Assembly (NCBI GenBank): GCA_947627475.1
Contig: CANQWE010000016.1
Location: 1-33,897, forward strand
Direction of reading: 5' to 3'
DNA length: 33,897 bases
Source: an uncultured Clostridia bacterium
Lineage (GTDB): Bacteria; Bacillota; Clostridia; Oscillospirales; CAG-272
The translations under genes and the position numbers were made by a program. The notes beneath the pieces are model-generated. The model was not told where the DNA came from, searched no databases, and saw only the letters and a list, made by a program, of their open reading frames with translations. Shown one piece after another: positions 24,022 through 31,475 of the stretch; within the stretch, counting starts at the first letter, position 1; every line of letters begins with the position of its first letter.

Positions 24022-25326
24022 TCACTTTTTGGATTTCTGCCATGCGGCAAGCGCCGCCTTGGCCAATTTATTCTGCTGCACCAGGGGCCGCTTTGCAGGA
24101 CATACATAGCTGCAGCAGCCGCATTCCATGCACAGATTTGCATGGATTTTCTGCAGTCCTTCCATATCCCCACTGCCGTATGCCGTGGCAATCGACACAG
24201 GTGCCAGGCCGATGGGGCAGATGTTGGTGCACCGGCCGCAGCGGATACAGTTGGTGGCGTCCACCGGCGCCGCGTCCCGGGCGTCCAGGGCCAACAGCGC
24301 GTTGGTCTGCTTTAAAACGGGCATATCCAGATCCGGTACAGAAATCCCCATCATGGGGCCGCCGTAGAGTATTTTCCCCGGCTGGCTTTTAAAGCCGCCG
24401 CAAAATGCAAACACCGCCCGCAGCGTTGCGCCGATAGGCACGATTACGTTTTGAGGCTTCTCCACTGCGGAACCGTCTACCGTGATACATTTCTCCACAA
24501 GGGGCATGCCTGTGCGGATATACCGGGCAATGGTGGCCAGCGTAGTACAGTTGAGCACGATCACGCCCACATCGATGGGAAGCCCTCCCTCCGGCACTAC
24601 CTTTCCGGTGGTATGGTAAATGAGGACTTTCTCTGCTCCCTGAGGATAGATAGACGGCAGTTCCTTTACAACCACTGCTCCGGCGCTGCCGGCAATTTGT
24701 TTCATGGCGCGAATACACTGGGGTTTATTTTTTTCTACGCCAATGACGATTTTTTTCGCTCCAAGATATTTTTGGAGCAGGCGGATCCCCTCCAGCATAT
24801 CCTGGCTGCGATCCAGCATGGTGCGGGTATCGCTGGTGATGTAAGGCTCACACTCCGCTCCATTAATAATAATTTCCTGGATCCGGGAGAGGTCCTGCAC
24901 ATCCAGCTTCACACCGGTGGGAAATCCCGCGCCGCCCAGGCCAACCACACCGCTGTCCCGTACAGCCTGTACAAACGACTGTGTATCCGAAACTTTGGGG
25001 AGCGCAAGCCCCGGATCCGGCGTCATGGCGCCGTCCGGCTTTATAAAGATGGCAGGCACATACTTTCCACTCGATGAAAGCACCTCTTCAATTTTTTCCA
25101 CTGTACCGGATACTCCGGAATAAATGGGAGAAGAAACGGGACCGCTGGCCCGTGCCAGAAGTGTGCCCACACACACAGCATCTCCCTTCTGCCGGACAGC
25201 TTCCGCCGGCGCGCCGATATGCTGCACCATAGGATATATGGCAACATCTAAATTCGTCATATTTGCAGGGGCGCTGCCTGCAGTAGATTTCAGGTGGGGA
25301 ACCCGTACGCCTTGCAACCGTCTCAT
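24022..25326 (-). CDS. rnfC: Rnf complex subunit RnfC, NADH/FMN-binding
   Basis: RnfC is the soluble subunit where NAD+ is reduced. The 434-residue protein has the Nqo1-like flavin/NAD region with VVGLGGAGFPTGVKL (127-141) and NGAECEPYI, and two [4Fe-4S] sites: Cys360/363/366/370 in CIRCGRCTNICP and Cys399/402/405/409 in CMECGCCSYVCP. It is the first gene of the rnf operon. The ATG at 25326 is the earliest possible start since an in-frame TAG lies just upstream; its ribosome site is poor, the nearest AGGAAAGG being about 17 bases away. That odd spacing may reflect leader regulation. Confidence 0.96.
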   Translation of the reverse strand: MRRLQGVRVPHLKSTAGSAPANMTNLDVAIYPMVQHIGAPAEAVRQKGDAVCVGTLLARASGPVSSPIYSGVSGTVEKIEEVLSSSGKYVPAIFIKPDGAMTPDPGLALPKVSDTQSFVQAVRDSGVVGLGGAGFPTGVKLDVQDLSRIQEIIINGAECEPYITSDTRTMLDRSQDMLEGIRLLQKYLGAKKIVIGVEKNKPQCIRAMKQIAGSAGAVVVKELPSIYPQGAEKVLIYHTTGKVVPEGGLPIDVGVIVLNCTTLATIARYIRTGMPLVEKCITVDGSAVEKPQNVIVPIGATLRAVFAFCGGFKSQPGKILYGGPMMGISVPDLDMPVLKQTNALLALDARDAAPVDATNCIRCGRCTNICPIGLAPVSIATAYGSGDMEGLQKIHANLCMECGCCSYVCPAKRPLVQQNKLAKAALAAWQKSKK

Positions 25327-25379
25327 CGTTTTCTTTGTCTATACCTTTCCTAACATTCGTGCTGATTGTTACCAAAAGC

Positions 25380-25407
25380 TTTGTGCCGCTTTCCATAACG
25401 GCACAAA
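25380..25407 (-). promoter_or_regulatory. Hairpin in the rnf operon leader
   Basis: A perfect 9-bp stem (25380-25388 with 25399-25407) and 10-base loop, transcribed about 45-70 bases after the predicted rnf start. On the minus strand it is followed by GCTTTTGG, a weak T stretch, so it could be an attenuator or a 5' stability element. Confidence 0.55.
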
Positions 25408-25430
25408 TGGATTTTCACTGTTTTCTTTTT

Positions 25431-25541
25431 CCTGCAATATGCAGACAGGCTTGTTTCATTATAAAACGCCAGGTAATAAATGTCAATTCCCAGGGGCATA
25501 TTATAACAAAGATTCTTCCGGCAAGGATTGCATATTGCAGG
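25431..25541. promoter_or_regulatory. 13-bp inverted repeat framing the divergent rnf and mrp/mbh promoters
   Basis: CCTGCAATATGCA (25431-25443) and TGCATATTGCAGG (25529-25541) are perfect inverse copies. The right copy covers the -35 of the plus-strand operon; the left lies about 9-21 bases downstream of the rnf transcription start. Each copy has the same orientation relative to the operon it controls, as expected for a shared operator. The regulator is unknown. Confidence 0.6.
25458..25486 (-). promoter_or_regulatory. Consensus sigma-A promoter of the rnf operon
   Basis: On the minus strand, TTGACA (25481-25486) and TATAAT (25458-25463) with a 17-base spacer: a perfect consensus promoter. 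Transcription should start near 25451, giving a leader of about 125 bases. Confidence 0.88.
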
Positions 25542-25556
25542 GCAACGTGCTATAAT
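25528..25556 (+). promoter_or_regulatory. Sigma-A promoter of the mrp/mbh-like operon
   Basis: TTGCAT (25528-25533) and TATAAT (25551-25556), 17-base spacer. Transcription should start near 25563, about 50 bases before the first gene. Confidence 0.85.
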
Positions 25557-25612
25557 AGCGCATGTTTTATGAATCATTTATTGAAAAAATATGAAGAAAA
25601 GAGCGGGATAAA

Positions 25613-26080
25613 ATGATCGTGATGCTGTTTGTCTTCTGGCTGGTTCTCAGCCAGAAAATCACCCTGGAAATCTGCATATTCGGGCTGCTGATCACAGGAT
25701 GTGTGTCTTTCTTTATGTGCCGCCATCTGGGGTATTCGCTTCGGACTGAATGGAAAATTTGGAGGAATATACTGTTAGGATGCACCTATTTGCTGGTTCT
25801 GATACTGGAAATCTTAAAGGCCAACCTGACTGTGGCGGGAATCATTCTGGGACGGAAAAAGCGATACCGTCCCGCAATCGTCTGTCTGCAGATTCCCCTG
25901 GAGTGCCCTGTTCTCCAGGCGATTTACGCCAATTCCATCACCATTACCCCAGGAACCATCACCGTAGAGCAGGAAAAAAATGTCTACACCGTCCACTGCC
26001 TGGACAAGACTATGGCAGCGGGACTTGCTAACAGCACCTTGCTGAAAATTCTGCAGAAAATGGAGGGAGCAAAAGTATGA
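25613..26080 (+). CDS. mrpE: Na+/H+ antiporter subunit E-like (MrpE/MbhA)
   Basis: A 155-residue MrpE-family protein: two closely spaced N-terminal membrane segments (about 3-36), another near 46-66, and a soluble C-terminal domain containing NSITITPGTITVE, which is diagnostic for the family. MrpE helps to build the cation/proton antiporter module. It is the first gene of the operon, in the position of mbhA in hydrogenase clusters. The ribosome site is weak (GAGCGGGA). Its stop overlaps the start of mrpF by four bases. Confidence 0.94.
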   Translation: MIVMLFVFWLVLSQKITLEICIFGLLITGCVSFFMCRHLGYSLRTEWKIWRNILLGCTYLLVLILEILKANLTVAGIILGRKKRYRPAIVCLQIPLECPVLQAIYANSITITPGTITVEQEKNVYTVHCLDKTMAAGLANSTLLKILQKMEGAKV

Positions 26081-26403
26081 GCATCGAAGCTGCCTATCGT
26101 CTGCTTTTTCAGGGTACGCTGATCGTTTTGGGCGCCATGATTATCCTTGCGCTAATCCGTACCGTCACCGGCCGGCTTACTGTAGATAAGATCATCGGCA
26201 TCAACCTGATCAGCACCATTGTGGTCATATCCATTTCTGTACTGACTGTTCTGCTGCGGGAAGATTATATTGCAGACATCGCCATGATATATGTGATGAT
26301 TTCCTTTGTAGCGGTGATGATTCTTTGCAAAATTTATATCAATCTGTTTGCTGCCCCCGGAGGCAGAAAGCCGGGGAAAGGGAGGGATCGTCATGACGAT
26401 TGA
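26077..26403 (+). CDS. mrpF: Na+/H+ antiporter subunit F-like (MrpF/MbhB)
   Basis: A 108-residue small membrane protein with three hydrophobic segments (about 9-28, 36-58, 62-84) and the family pattern RTVTGRLTVDKIIGINL. MrpF is a minor subunit of the antiporter module. Its ATG overlaps the mrpE stop (ATGA), and its last codons overlap the start of mrpG by 11 bases, so E, F and G are translationally coupled. The C-terminal tail is short and basic. Confidence 0.93.
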   Translation: MSIEAAYRLLFQGTLIVLGAMIILALIRTVTGRLTVDKIIGINLISTIVVISISVLTVLLREDYIADIAMIYVMISFVAVMILCKIYINLFAAPGGRKPGKGRDRHDD

Positions 26404-26746
26404 ATGGATTCGTTTTTGGATTGTGGCGCTGCTCACCCTTCTGGGAATTTTAACCCTTGCCGTAGCGATTTTTGGTACCTTCCGCTTCAAATTTGCCCTG
26501 AACCGGATTCACTCTGCAGCCATGGCGGATACCCTGGCTTTGCTGCTGTTTATCGCCGCGCTGATACTGGCCAGAGGCATCGCGCCTGTATCCCTAAAGC
26601 TGCTGCTTGTGGTGTCTCTCCAATGGTGTACCAGCCCTATTTCTTCTCATCTCCTAACAAAATTCGAATATCTGACAGATAAAACCCTGGACCGGTACTG
26701 TATCCTGCCGAAGACAAAAGAAAGTCTGAAGAATGATGGAAAATAA
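26393..26746 (+). CDS. mrpG: Na+/H+ antiporter subunit G-like (MrpG/MbhC)
   Basis: A 117-residue MrpG-family protein with three membrane segments (about 8-28, 42-60, 62-80) and the motif FGTFRFKFALNRIHSAAMADT. The ATG at 26393 has GGGAGG seven bases upstream; a longer in-frame start at 26348 would place a charged, unrelated leader before the first helix and is not used. It is third in the operon, as in mrp and mbh clusters. A gap of 45 bases separates it from the MbhD-like gene. Confidence 0.93.
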   Translation: MTIEWIRFWIVALLTLLGILTLAVAIFGTFRFKFALNRIHSAAMADTLALLLFIAALILARGIAPVSLKLLLVVSLQWCTSPISSHLLTKFEYLTDKTLDRYCILPKTKESLKNDGK

Positions 26747-26791
26747 ACGGAAGTATTTTTCTATCAGATTTTATAGAAAGGTTTTGCGAGC

Positions 26792-27100
26792 ATGCTGCGA
26801 GAAATATTTGTGACTTTGCTTTTAGCCGGGCTTGTTTTCTGCGCCGTGGCCACTGCCGTCTCCCGGCGTCTGATGCGCACAGTTATCATTTTTATGGCGT
26901 ACAGTCTGATCATGTCTGTGGTTTGGCTGCTGCTGGAGGCGCCGGACCTGGGTATTACAGAAGCCGCGGTAGGCGCAGGCGTTACAGGAATCCTGTTTTA
27001 CTTGGCCCTGCGCAGAATCCATCAGTTTGACAGAGACGCTGCAAACCAAGAAGAACGTGTACGGTCTGACAATGAAAATGGATCTGCAAAGGAGGAGTGA
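26792..27100 (+). CDS. MbhD-like subunit (MrpA C-terminal domain, DUF4040)
   Basis: A 102-residue protein with three membrane segments matching the hydrogenase subunit MbhD, which in Mrp antiporters is fused to the end of MrpA. The conserved stretch LLEAPDLGITEAAVGAGVTG is seen at about residues 47-66. Its occurrence as a separate gene, rather than as part of a ~800-residue MrpA, is the first sign that this operon follows the Mbh architecture. The end is hydrophilic and acidic. AGAAAGG lies ten bases before the ATG. Confidence 0.9.
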   Translation: MLREIFVTLLLAGLVFCAVATAVSRRLMRTVIIFMAYSLIMSVVWLLLEAPDLGITEAAVGAGVTGILFYLALRRIHQFDRDAANQEERVRSDNENGSAKEE

Positions 27101-27105
27101 GACAG

Positions 27106-28020
27106 ATGCGAAGATCTTTTCAGCAAAAGCTTTCCGCCTGGTATAGAGGAAAGTATGACTTTACGCTGAAGACTGCCGATCCGTTGCAAGCCCGATGGAA
27201 ACACGAGTATACGGGCAAGGAGCATAAAATACGGGAAATGGAGCGCAGAGAGCTTGCCTTCTCCGGGGTCCTGTACAATATTCTGTGCGTCCTGTTTTGC
27301 CTGATATTTATCGGGGTACTGCTCATAGCCGTTGCGTTTCTGCCTGCTCACGGCAGTCCGGACAATCCTGCAGTCAATGAAGTAATGGAACGGTATGTGG
27401 AAGAAGGCATGGACGAAACCGGGGCGGTAAATACTGTGGCCGGCATGATCCTGGATTACCGCGCCTTCGACACGCTGGGGGAATCCTTCGTATTGTTTAC
27501 GGCTGTGTGCGCCGTGACGATCCTTATGAAAAATACCAAAAAGCGGGCACCGGACGGCACGCCTGTTCCCATGGCCGTAAAACCGGGGATTGTGGAATAT
27601 TCCAAGGACAATATCGTCAAAACAGTCAGTCGGTTTTTGATTCCCTTTATTTTTGTATTTGGCGTATACGTGCTCCTGAACGGGCATCTGTCTCCAGGGG
27701 GCGGCTTCTCCGGCGGCGCGATCCTTGGGGGCGCGCTGATCCTCTATGCCATGGTATACGGAGAAGACCGGGCGGCGGCAGTATTCAGCGAACGGCTGAT
27801 CAAAACGGTGGTGCTTTCTTCCCTCAGCTTTTACGCCCTTGCCAAATCCTACTCCTTCTTCACCGGCGCCAATCATTTACCGTCGATCATTTCCACCGGC
27901 ACCCCCGGACGGATCCTGTCTGCCGGACTGATTCTTCCATTAAATGTAGCAGTGGGATTTGTGGTCTGCTGCACCATGTATTCCTTTTATATGTATTTTC
28001 GAAGAGGCCGTATCCAGTGA
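27106..28020 (+). CDS. MbhE-MrpB fusion membrane subunit
   Basis: A 304-residue fusion. Residues 1-52 form a charged N-terminal extension with no membrane helix. Residues about 53-145 match MbhE (MrpA extreme C-terminus), including a helix at 55-79, a periplasmic loop, and the motif ILDYRAFDTLGES (115-127). Residues from about 150 match MrpB/MnhB, with GHLSPGGGFSGGAILGGA (183-200) and several helices. In archaeal mbh operons these are two genes (mbhE and mbhF). The frame is continuous with no sign of an artefact. The ATG at 27106 is preferred because AAAGGAGG lies ten bases upstream; GTG at 27097 is too close to that site. Confidence 0.9.
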   Translation: MRRSFQQKLSAWYRGKYDFTLKTADPLQARWKHEYTGKEHKIREMERRELAFSGVLYNILCVLFCLIFIGVLLIAVAFLPAHGSPDNPAVNEVMERYVEEGMDETGAVNTVAGMILDYRAFDTLGESFVLFTAVCAVTILMKNTKKRAPDGTPVPMAVKPGIVEYSKDNIVKTVSRFLIPFIFVFGVYVLLNGHLSPGGGFSGGAILGGALILYAMVYGEDRAAAVFSERLIKTVVLSSLSFYALAKSYSFFTGANHLPSIISTGTPGRILSAGLILPLNVAVGFVVCCTMYSFYMYFRRGRIQ

Positions 28021-28061
28021 GGGCTTCTATCCTGCAAAAGTAATAACAGAAAGGGATGGCC

Positions 28062-28460
28062 ATGTTTACATCACTTACAGATCTGTGGGCCCATATGGCA
28101 GAAAATTATATTGTTGTCGTCTCCATCATCCTGTTTGGAGTGGGCTTTACTACCCTGCTTTTTTCCCGGAACCTGCTAAAAAAGGTTGTAGGGCTGAATA
28201 TCATGGACACCGGCGTTTATCTTTTGCTGGTTTCCATGGGCTTTATTGACGGACGGCACGCCCCGATCATTGCAGATGGGATTACAGACGCCGCAAACTA
28301 TATCAACCCCATCCCCAGCGGACTGGTGCTTACCGGGATCGTGGTTTCCGTCAGCGTGACGGCGATCATGCTCTCCCTGGTGGTTCGGCTTTACGAAAAA
28401 TATCACTCCCTCAATCTGGACGTGATCTACGAGCTTCGAAACAAGGAGGATCACACCTGA
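28062..28460 (+). CDS. mrpC: Na+/H+ antiporter subunit C-like (MrpC/MbhG, NuoK-like)
   Basis: A 132-residue MrpC/NuoK-type subunit with three helices. The family stretch VVGLNIMDTGVYLLLVSMG lies at about residues 40-58, and the loop DAANYINPIPSGLVLTGIVVS precedes the third helix, as in MrpC. The ATG at 28062 is chosen because AAAGGG lies six bases upstream; ATG 28056 is directly abutting it. The stop overlaps the next start by one base (TGATG). Confidence 0.93.
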   Translation: MFTSLTDLWAHMAENYIVVVSIILFGVGFTTLLFSRNLLKKVVGLNIMDTGVYLLLVSMGFIDGRHAPIIADGITDAANYINPIPSGLVLTGIVVSVSVTAIMLSLVVRLYEKYHSLNLDVIYELRNKEDHT

Positions 28461-29977
28461 TGCTGCGGGATTTGTTTGCCTCCGGCTTTATCCACAATTT
28501 TCCCCTTTTTGCCATTATCCTGTGTCTGCTGTGCGCGGTGGTCTCCTTTGTGCTTCAGGCAAGGGGCGCGCGCCGTATCACCTATATGCTCCTATCTGCA
28601 TGCATGGCGCTGAACGGCAGTGTCCTATTGCACAATCTGATAACCGGAGCGTCCTTTACCTATAGCATGGGGCATTTCCCCGCGCCCTGGGGAAACGAAA
28701 TTGCCGCAGGACTGCTGGAACCCTTCTTTGCCCTGCTGTTCGGTGTAGTGATGCTCTGCTCCATTACAGCCGGCAAAAACCGAATCGCCACAGATGTGCG
28801 CCTCGATAAGCAGCATTTCTACTATATTCTTGTGGATCTTGCCCAGGTGGCCATGTTTGCCCTGTGCTATACCAATGATATATTCACCGGATATGTGTTT
28901 ATTGAAATCTGTACGCTGGCCTCCTGCGGCCTTCTGATGATCCGGGACGCGGGCAAGCCTCTGGTTGCCGCTACCCGCTATATGATCTTTAATTTGATCG
29001 GATCCGGGATGTTTCTGATGGGCATCACCATGCTGTACGGCGTGACAGGCCACCTTTTGTTTCCCCAGCTGCAGCAGGCAGTGGCCGCTTCCTGGAGCAG
29101 CGGCGCATACCATGGAGTCATGATCGTCTCTATCGGGCTGACTGTCAGCGGTCTGGCTATCAAAAGCGGACTCTTTCCCTTCCATTTCTGGATGCCGGAT
29201 ACCTACGGCACCGCCACGCCTGCCTCCTCCGGCATCCTTTCCGGTGTGATTTCTAAGGGATATATTTTTCTGCTCATCAAAATTATCTATCGGGTATACG
29301 GACACAGCGTATTTATGGAAACGGGGATGCAAAATATCCTTTTCCTGTTCGGTATTGCAGGGATGATCGTAGGATCCATCTCTGCGATCCGGGCCGGCAC
29401 CATCACGAAAATGACTGCGTTTTCCTCCGCTGCCCAGATCGGATATATCTTTATGGGGATCGGCATGGGTACCAAAGAGGCCATGGTCGCCGTATTCTTC
29501 CACATCTGTGCCCACGCCATCACTAAGCCTGTCCTGTTTCTTTCCGGCGGCGCGCTGATTGACGCCTCCGGGGGAGGACGGGATTTCACGTCCCTGCGGG
29601 GCGCGGCCCACAGAAATCCAGCCGCAGGGCTTGCTTTCCTGTGCGGGTCCCTCTCCATGATCGGCTTCCCGATTTTCACCGGGTTTATTTCCAAGCTGTA
29701 TTTCGCTCTGTCCGCGTTCGCCTTTCCCCACAAATCCATGGTTGTCCTGTTGACCTTGGCGGTGAGTACGATCCTCAACGTCATTTACTTTATGTATGTA
29801 TCTGTGATTCTTTACACCGGTCGGCCGGATCCTGAAAGACGGATCGGAATCGGCAGACAGAAAGCTTTTTTTGCCGCCGTTTTTCTGCTGATTCTGGTAA
29901 ACGTCGCCATCGGACTCCACTCCCAGCCCCTGACTTTCCTGTTCGAGTCTGGCCTGCAGCTGTTTTTGCAATCATAA
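28460..29977 (+). CDS. Antiporter-like membrane subunit 1 (MrpD/MbhH/NuoL-M-N family)
   Basis: A 505-residue proton-conducting-transporter family protein, with about 14 helices. The ion-path residues known from complex I and Mrp are all present: TM5 Glu149 in FIEICTLAS, TM7 Lys235 in AIKSGLFPFH, TM8 Lys266 in SGVISKGY, a TM10-region Lys356 with His348/His352, and TM12 Lys412 in FISKLYF. It can thus be expected to move H+ or Na+. The ribosome site GGAGG lies ten bases before the ATG. It is the first of at least four such subunits in a row; they differ strongly from each other, so this is not a recent duplication. Confidence 0.93.
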   Translation: MLRDLFASGFIHNFPLFAIILCLLCAVVSFVLQARGARRITYMLLSACMALNGSVLLHNLITGASFTYSMGHFPAPWGNEIAAGLLEPFFALLFGVVMLCSITAGKNRIATDVRLDKQHFYYILVDLAQVAMFALCYTNDIFTGYVFIEICTLASCGLLMIRDAGKPLVAATRYMIFNLIGSGMFLMGITMLYGVTGHLLFPQLQQAVAASWSSGAYHGVMIVSIGLTVSGLAIKSGLFPFHFWMPDTYGTATPASSGILSGVISKGYIFLLIKIIYRVYGHSVFMETGMQNILFLFGIAGMIVGSISAIRAGTITKMTAFSSAAQIGYIFMGIGMGTKEAMVAVFFHICAHAITKPVLFLSGGALIDASGGGRDFTSLRGAAHRNPAAGLAFLCGSLSMIGFPIFTGFISKLYFALSAFAFPHKSMVVLLTLAVSTILNVIYFMYVSVILYTGRPDPERRIGIGRQKAFFAAVFLLILVNVAIGLHSQPLTFLFESGLQLFLQS

Positions 29978-29993
29978 AAGAAGGGAGTTTCCA

Positions 29994-31445
29994 ATGCATC
30001 TGCTTATACCCTTTTTGCTTTCTCTCCTGACGGGAATCCTGTTTGCTCTTCTGGGAACGTCCTCCAGAAAACTGCTATGCACCCTGTCTGTAGCCATCGC
30101 CGCCGTACAGGCAGTGCTTTTGTCCCTCCCTCTATGGATCGGTGGCGAGGAAATCATCCTCTGGCGCTTTTCTGATTCCCTGTGTCTTTCCCTGTCCGCA
30201 GACGGGATCGGGTCTCTGCTGGGATTGCTCACCGGGGGGGGATGGCTGCTATGTGTGATCTTCTGCACCACATATATGGGACACGAAGAAAAAGAGTCCC
30301 GCTTTTACGCGTTTTTGTTCCTGTCCCAGGCCTGTCTGATCGGCGTATTCTTTGCAGGCAATCTGCTCACCCTGTACCTGTTCTTTGAACTGACCACCCT
30401 GGCTTCCCTGCCCCTTGTGCTCCACAGCGGCACAGGGGATGCCACGGCCGGCGGACTCAGTTATCTGTTCTATTCCCTGGCGGGGGCGATTATCGCCCTG
30501 TTCGGACTGATGGTGCTCTATCATACTGCCGGCACCCTGGACTTTGTAGCCGGGGGATATCTGCTGGAGGATAGCTCCAATCCGCTGCTCCTTGCCGGCG
30601 TTTTTTGCTGCGTAGTCGGATTCGGCGCAAAGGGGGGATTGTTTCCTCTCCATGCATGGCTGCCTGCGGCGCATCCCCAGGCCCCGGCACCGGCATCTGC
30701 CATTCTCTCGGGGATCATTACAAAATCCGGTGTCATTGCAATTTTGCGCTTGCTTTTCTTTGTGATCGATCCTGCTTTGATACGGGGAACATGGGTGCAG
30801 TATACACTGCTTATTCTGGCGCTTTTGACAATTCTGATCGGCTCTGCTCTGGCCCTTGCAGAAAATAATTTGAAGCGACGGCTGGCCCTCTCCTCTGTCA
30901 GTCAGGTATCCTATGTATTAATCGGTTTGTTTTTATTAAACGAACAAGCGCTGCTGGGTGCGCTTCTGCAGGGGATCTTTCATATGATCGCAAAGGCCGG
31001 CCTGTTTTTGTGCGCCGGGGCGCTGATCTATCTCACCGGAAAAACCGGCGCAGGGGACTATGCAGGCTGTGGCAAAAAATATCCTGCGCTATTTGTGTGC
31101 TTTACCCTGCTTTCCCTGTCCCTTATCGGGATCCCCCCTGCCGGTGGATTCTACAGCAAGTGGTACCTTGCTGCAGGCGCCTTAGAGGGGAGTGGTCCTC
31201 TAGCCTATAGTATCCCCATCGTACTGCTGATAAGCGCGCTGCTTACAGCGGGGTATCTGCTGCCCATCGTCGGCAGGGCCTTCTATCCGGGCACGGAAAT
31301 CTCCGGTGCCCTGCGTCGAGAGCACATCCCCAGGGGGCTTTTGGTACCGCTGGTTGTTTTTGCAGCCTCCTCCCTTTTGCCCGGGATCTTTTTTCCTATA
31401 CTGAAAGCCGGGGTTTTATCTTTGACTTCCGGCATATTCGGCTGA
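29994..31445 (+). CDS. Antiporter-like membrane subunit 2 (MrpD/MbhH/NuoL-M-N family)
   Basis: A 483-residue member of the same family. Ion-path residues are Glu132 in FFELTTLAS, Lys213 in FGAKGGLFPLH, His220, Lys244 in IITKSGV, Lys334 in MIAKAGLF and Lys389 in FYSKWY. The motif HAWLPAAHPQAPAPASA is typical of MrpD and MbhH, so this is a good candidate for the main MbhH equivalent. AAGGGAG lies six bases upstream of the ATG, 16 bases after subunit 1. A 30-base gap follows. Confidence 0.93.
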   Translation: MHLLIPFLLSLLTGILFALLGTSSRKLLCTLSVAIAAVQAVLLSLPLWIGGEEIILWRFSDSLCLSLSADGIGSLLGLLTGGGWLLCVIFCTTYMGHEEKESRFYAFLFLSQACLIGVFFAGNLLTLYLFFELTTLASLPLVLHSGTGDATAGGLSYLFYSLAGAIIALFGLMVLYHTAGTLDFVAGGYLLEDSSNPLLLAGVFCCVVGFGAKGGLFPLHAWLPAAHPQAPAPASAILSGIITKSGVIAILRLLFFVIDPALIRGTWVQYTLLILALLTILIGSALALAENNLKRRLALSSVSQVSYVLIGLFLLNEQALLGALLQGIFHMIAKAGLFLCAGALIYLTGKTGAGDYAGCGKKYPALFVCFTLLSLSLIGIPPAGGFYSKWYLAAGALEGSGPLAYSIPIVLLISALLTAGYLLPIVGRAFYPGTEISGALRREHIPRGLLVPLVVFAASSLLPGIFFPILKAGVLSLTSGIFG

Positions 31446-31475
31446 TCTAATCTTTCAAAGAAAGGAGGGACTACC

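Noticed and set aside
25500..25515. Possible Rex (redox repressor) half-site, minus-strand TTGTTATAA, between the divergent promoters
   Set aside because: Only one half resembles the Rex palindrome; the second half is absent, so I do not annotate it, although a redox regulator would make sense here.
27022..27876. Minus-strand 284-codon frame opposite the MbhE-MrpB gene
   Set aside because: Overlaps two conserved plus-strand genes, with no family resemblance; treated as a shadow.
28625..29971. A 448-codon open frame on the minus strand opposite antiporter-like subunit 1
   Set aside because: It is the antisense shadow of a clearly homologous membrane protein gene; its translation is polar, low in family resemblance and has no ribosome site.
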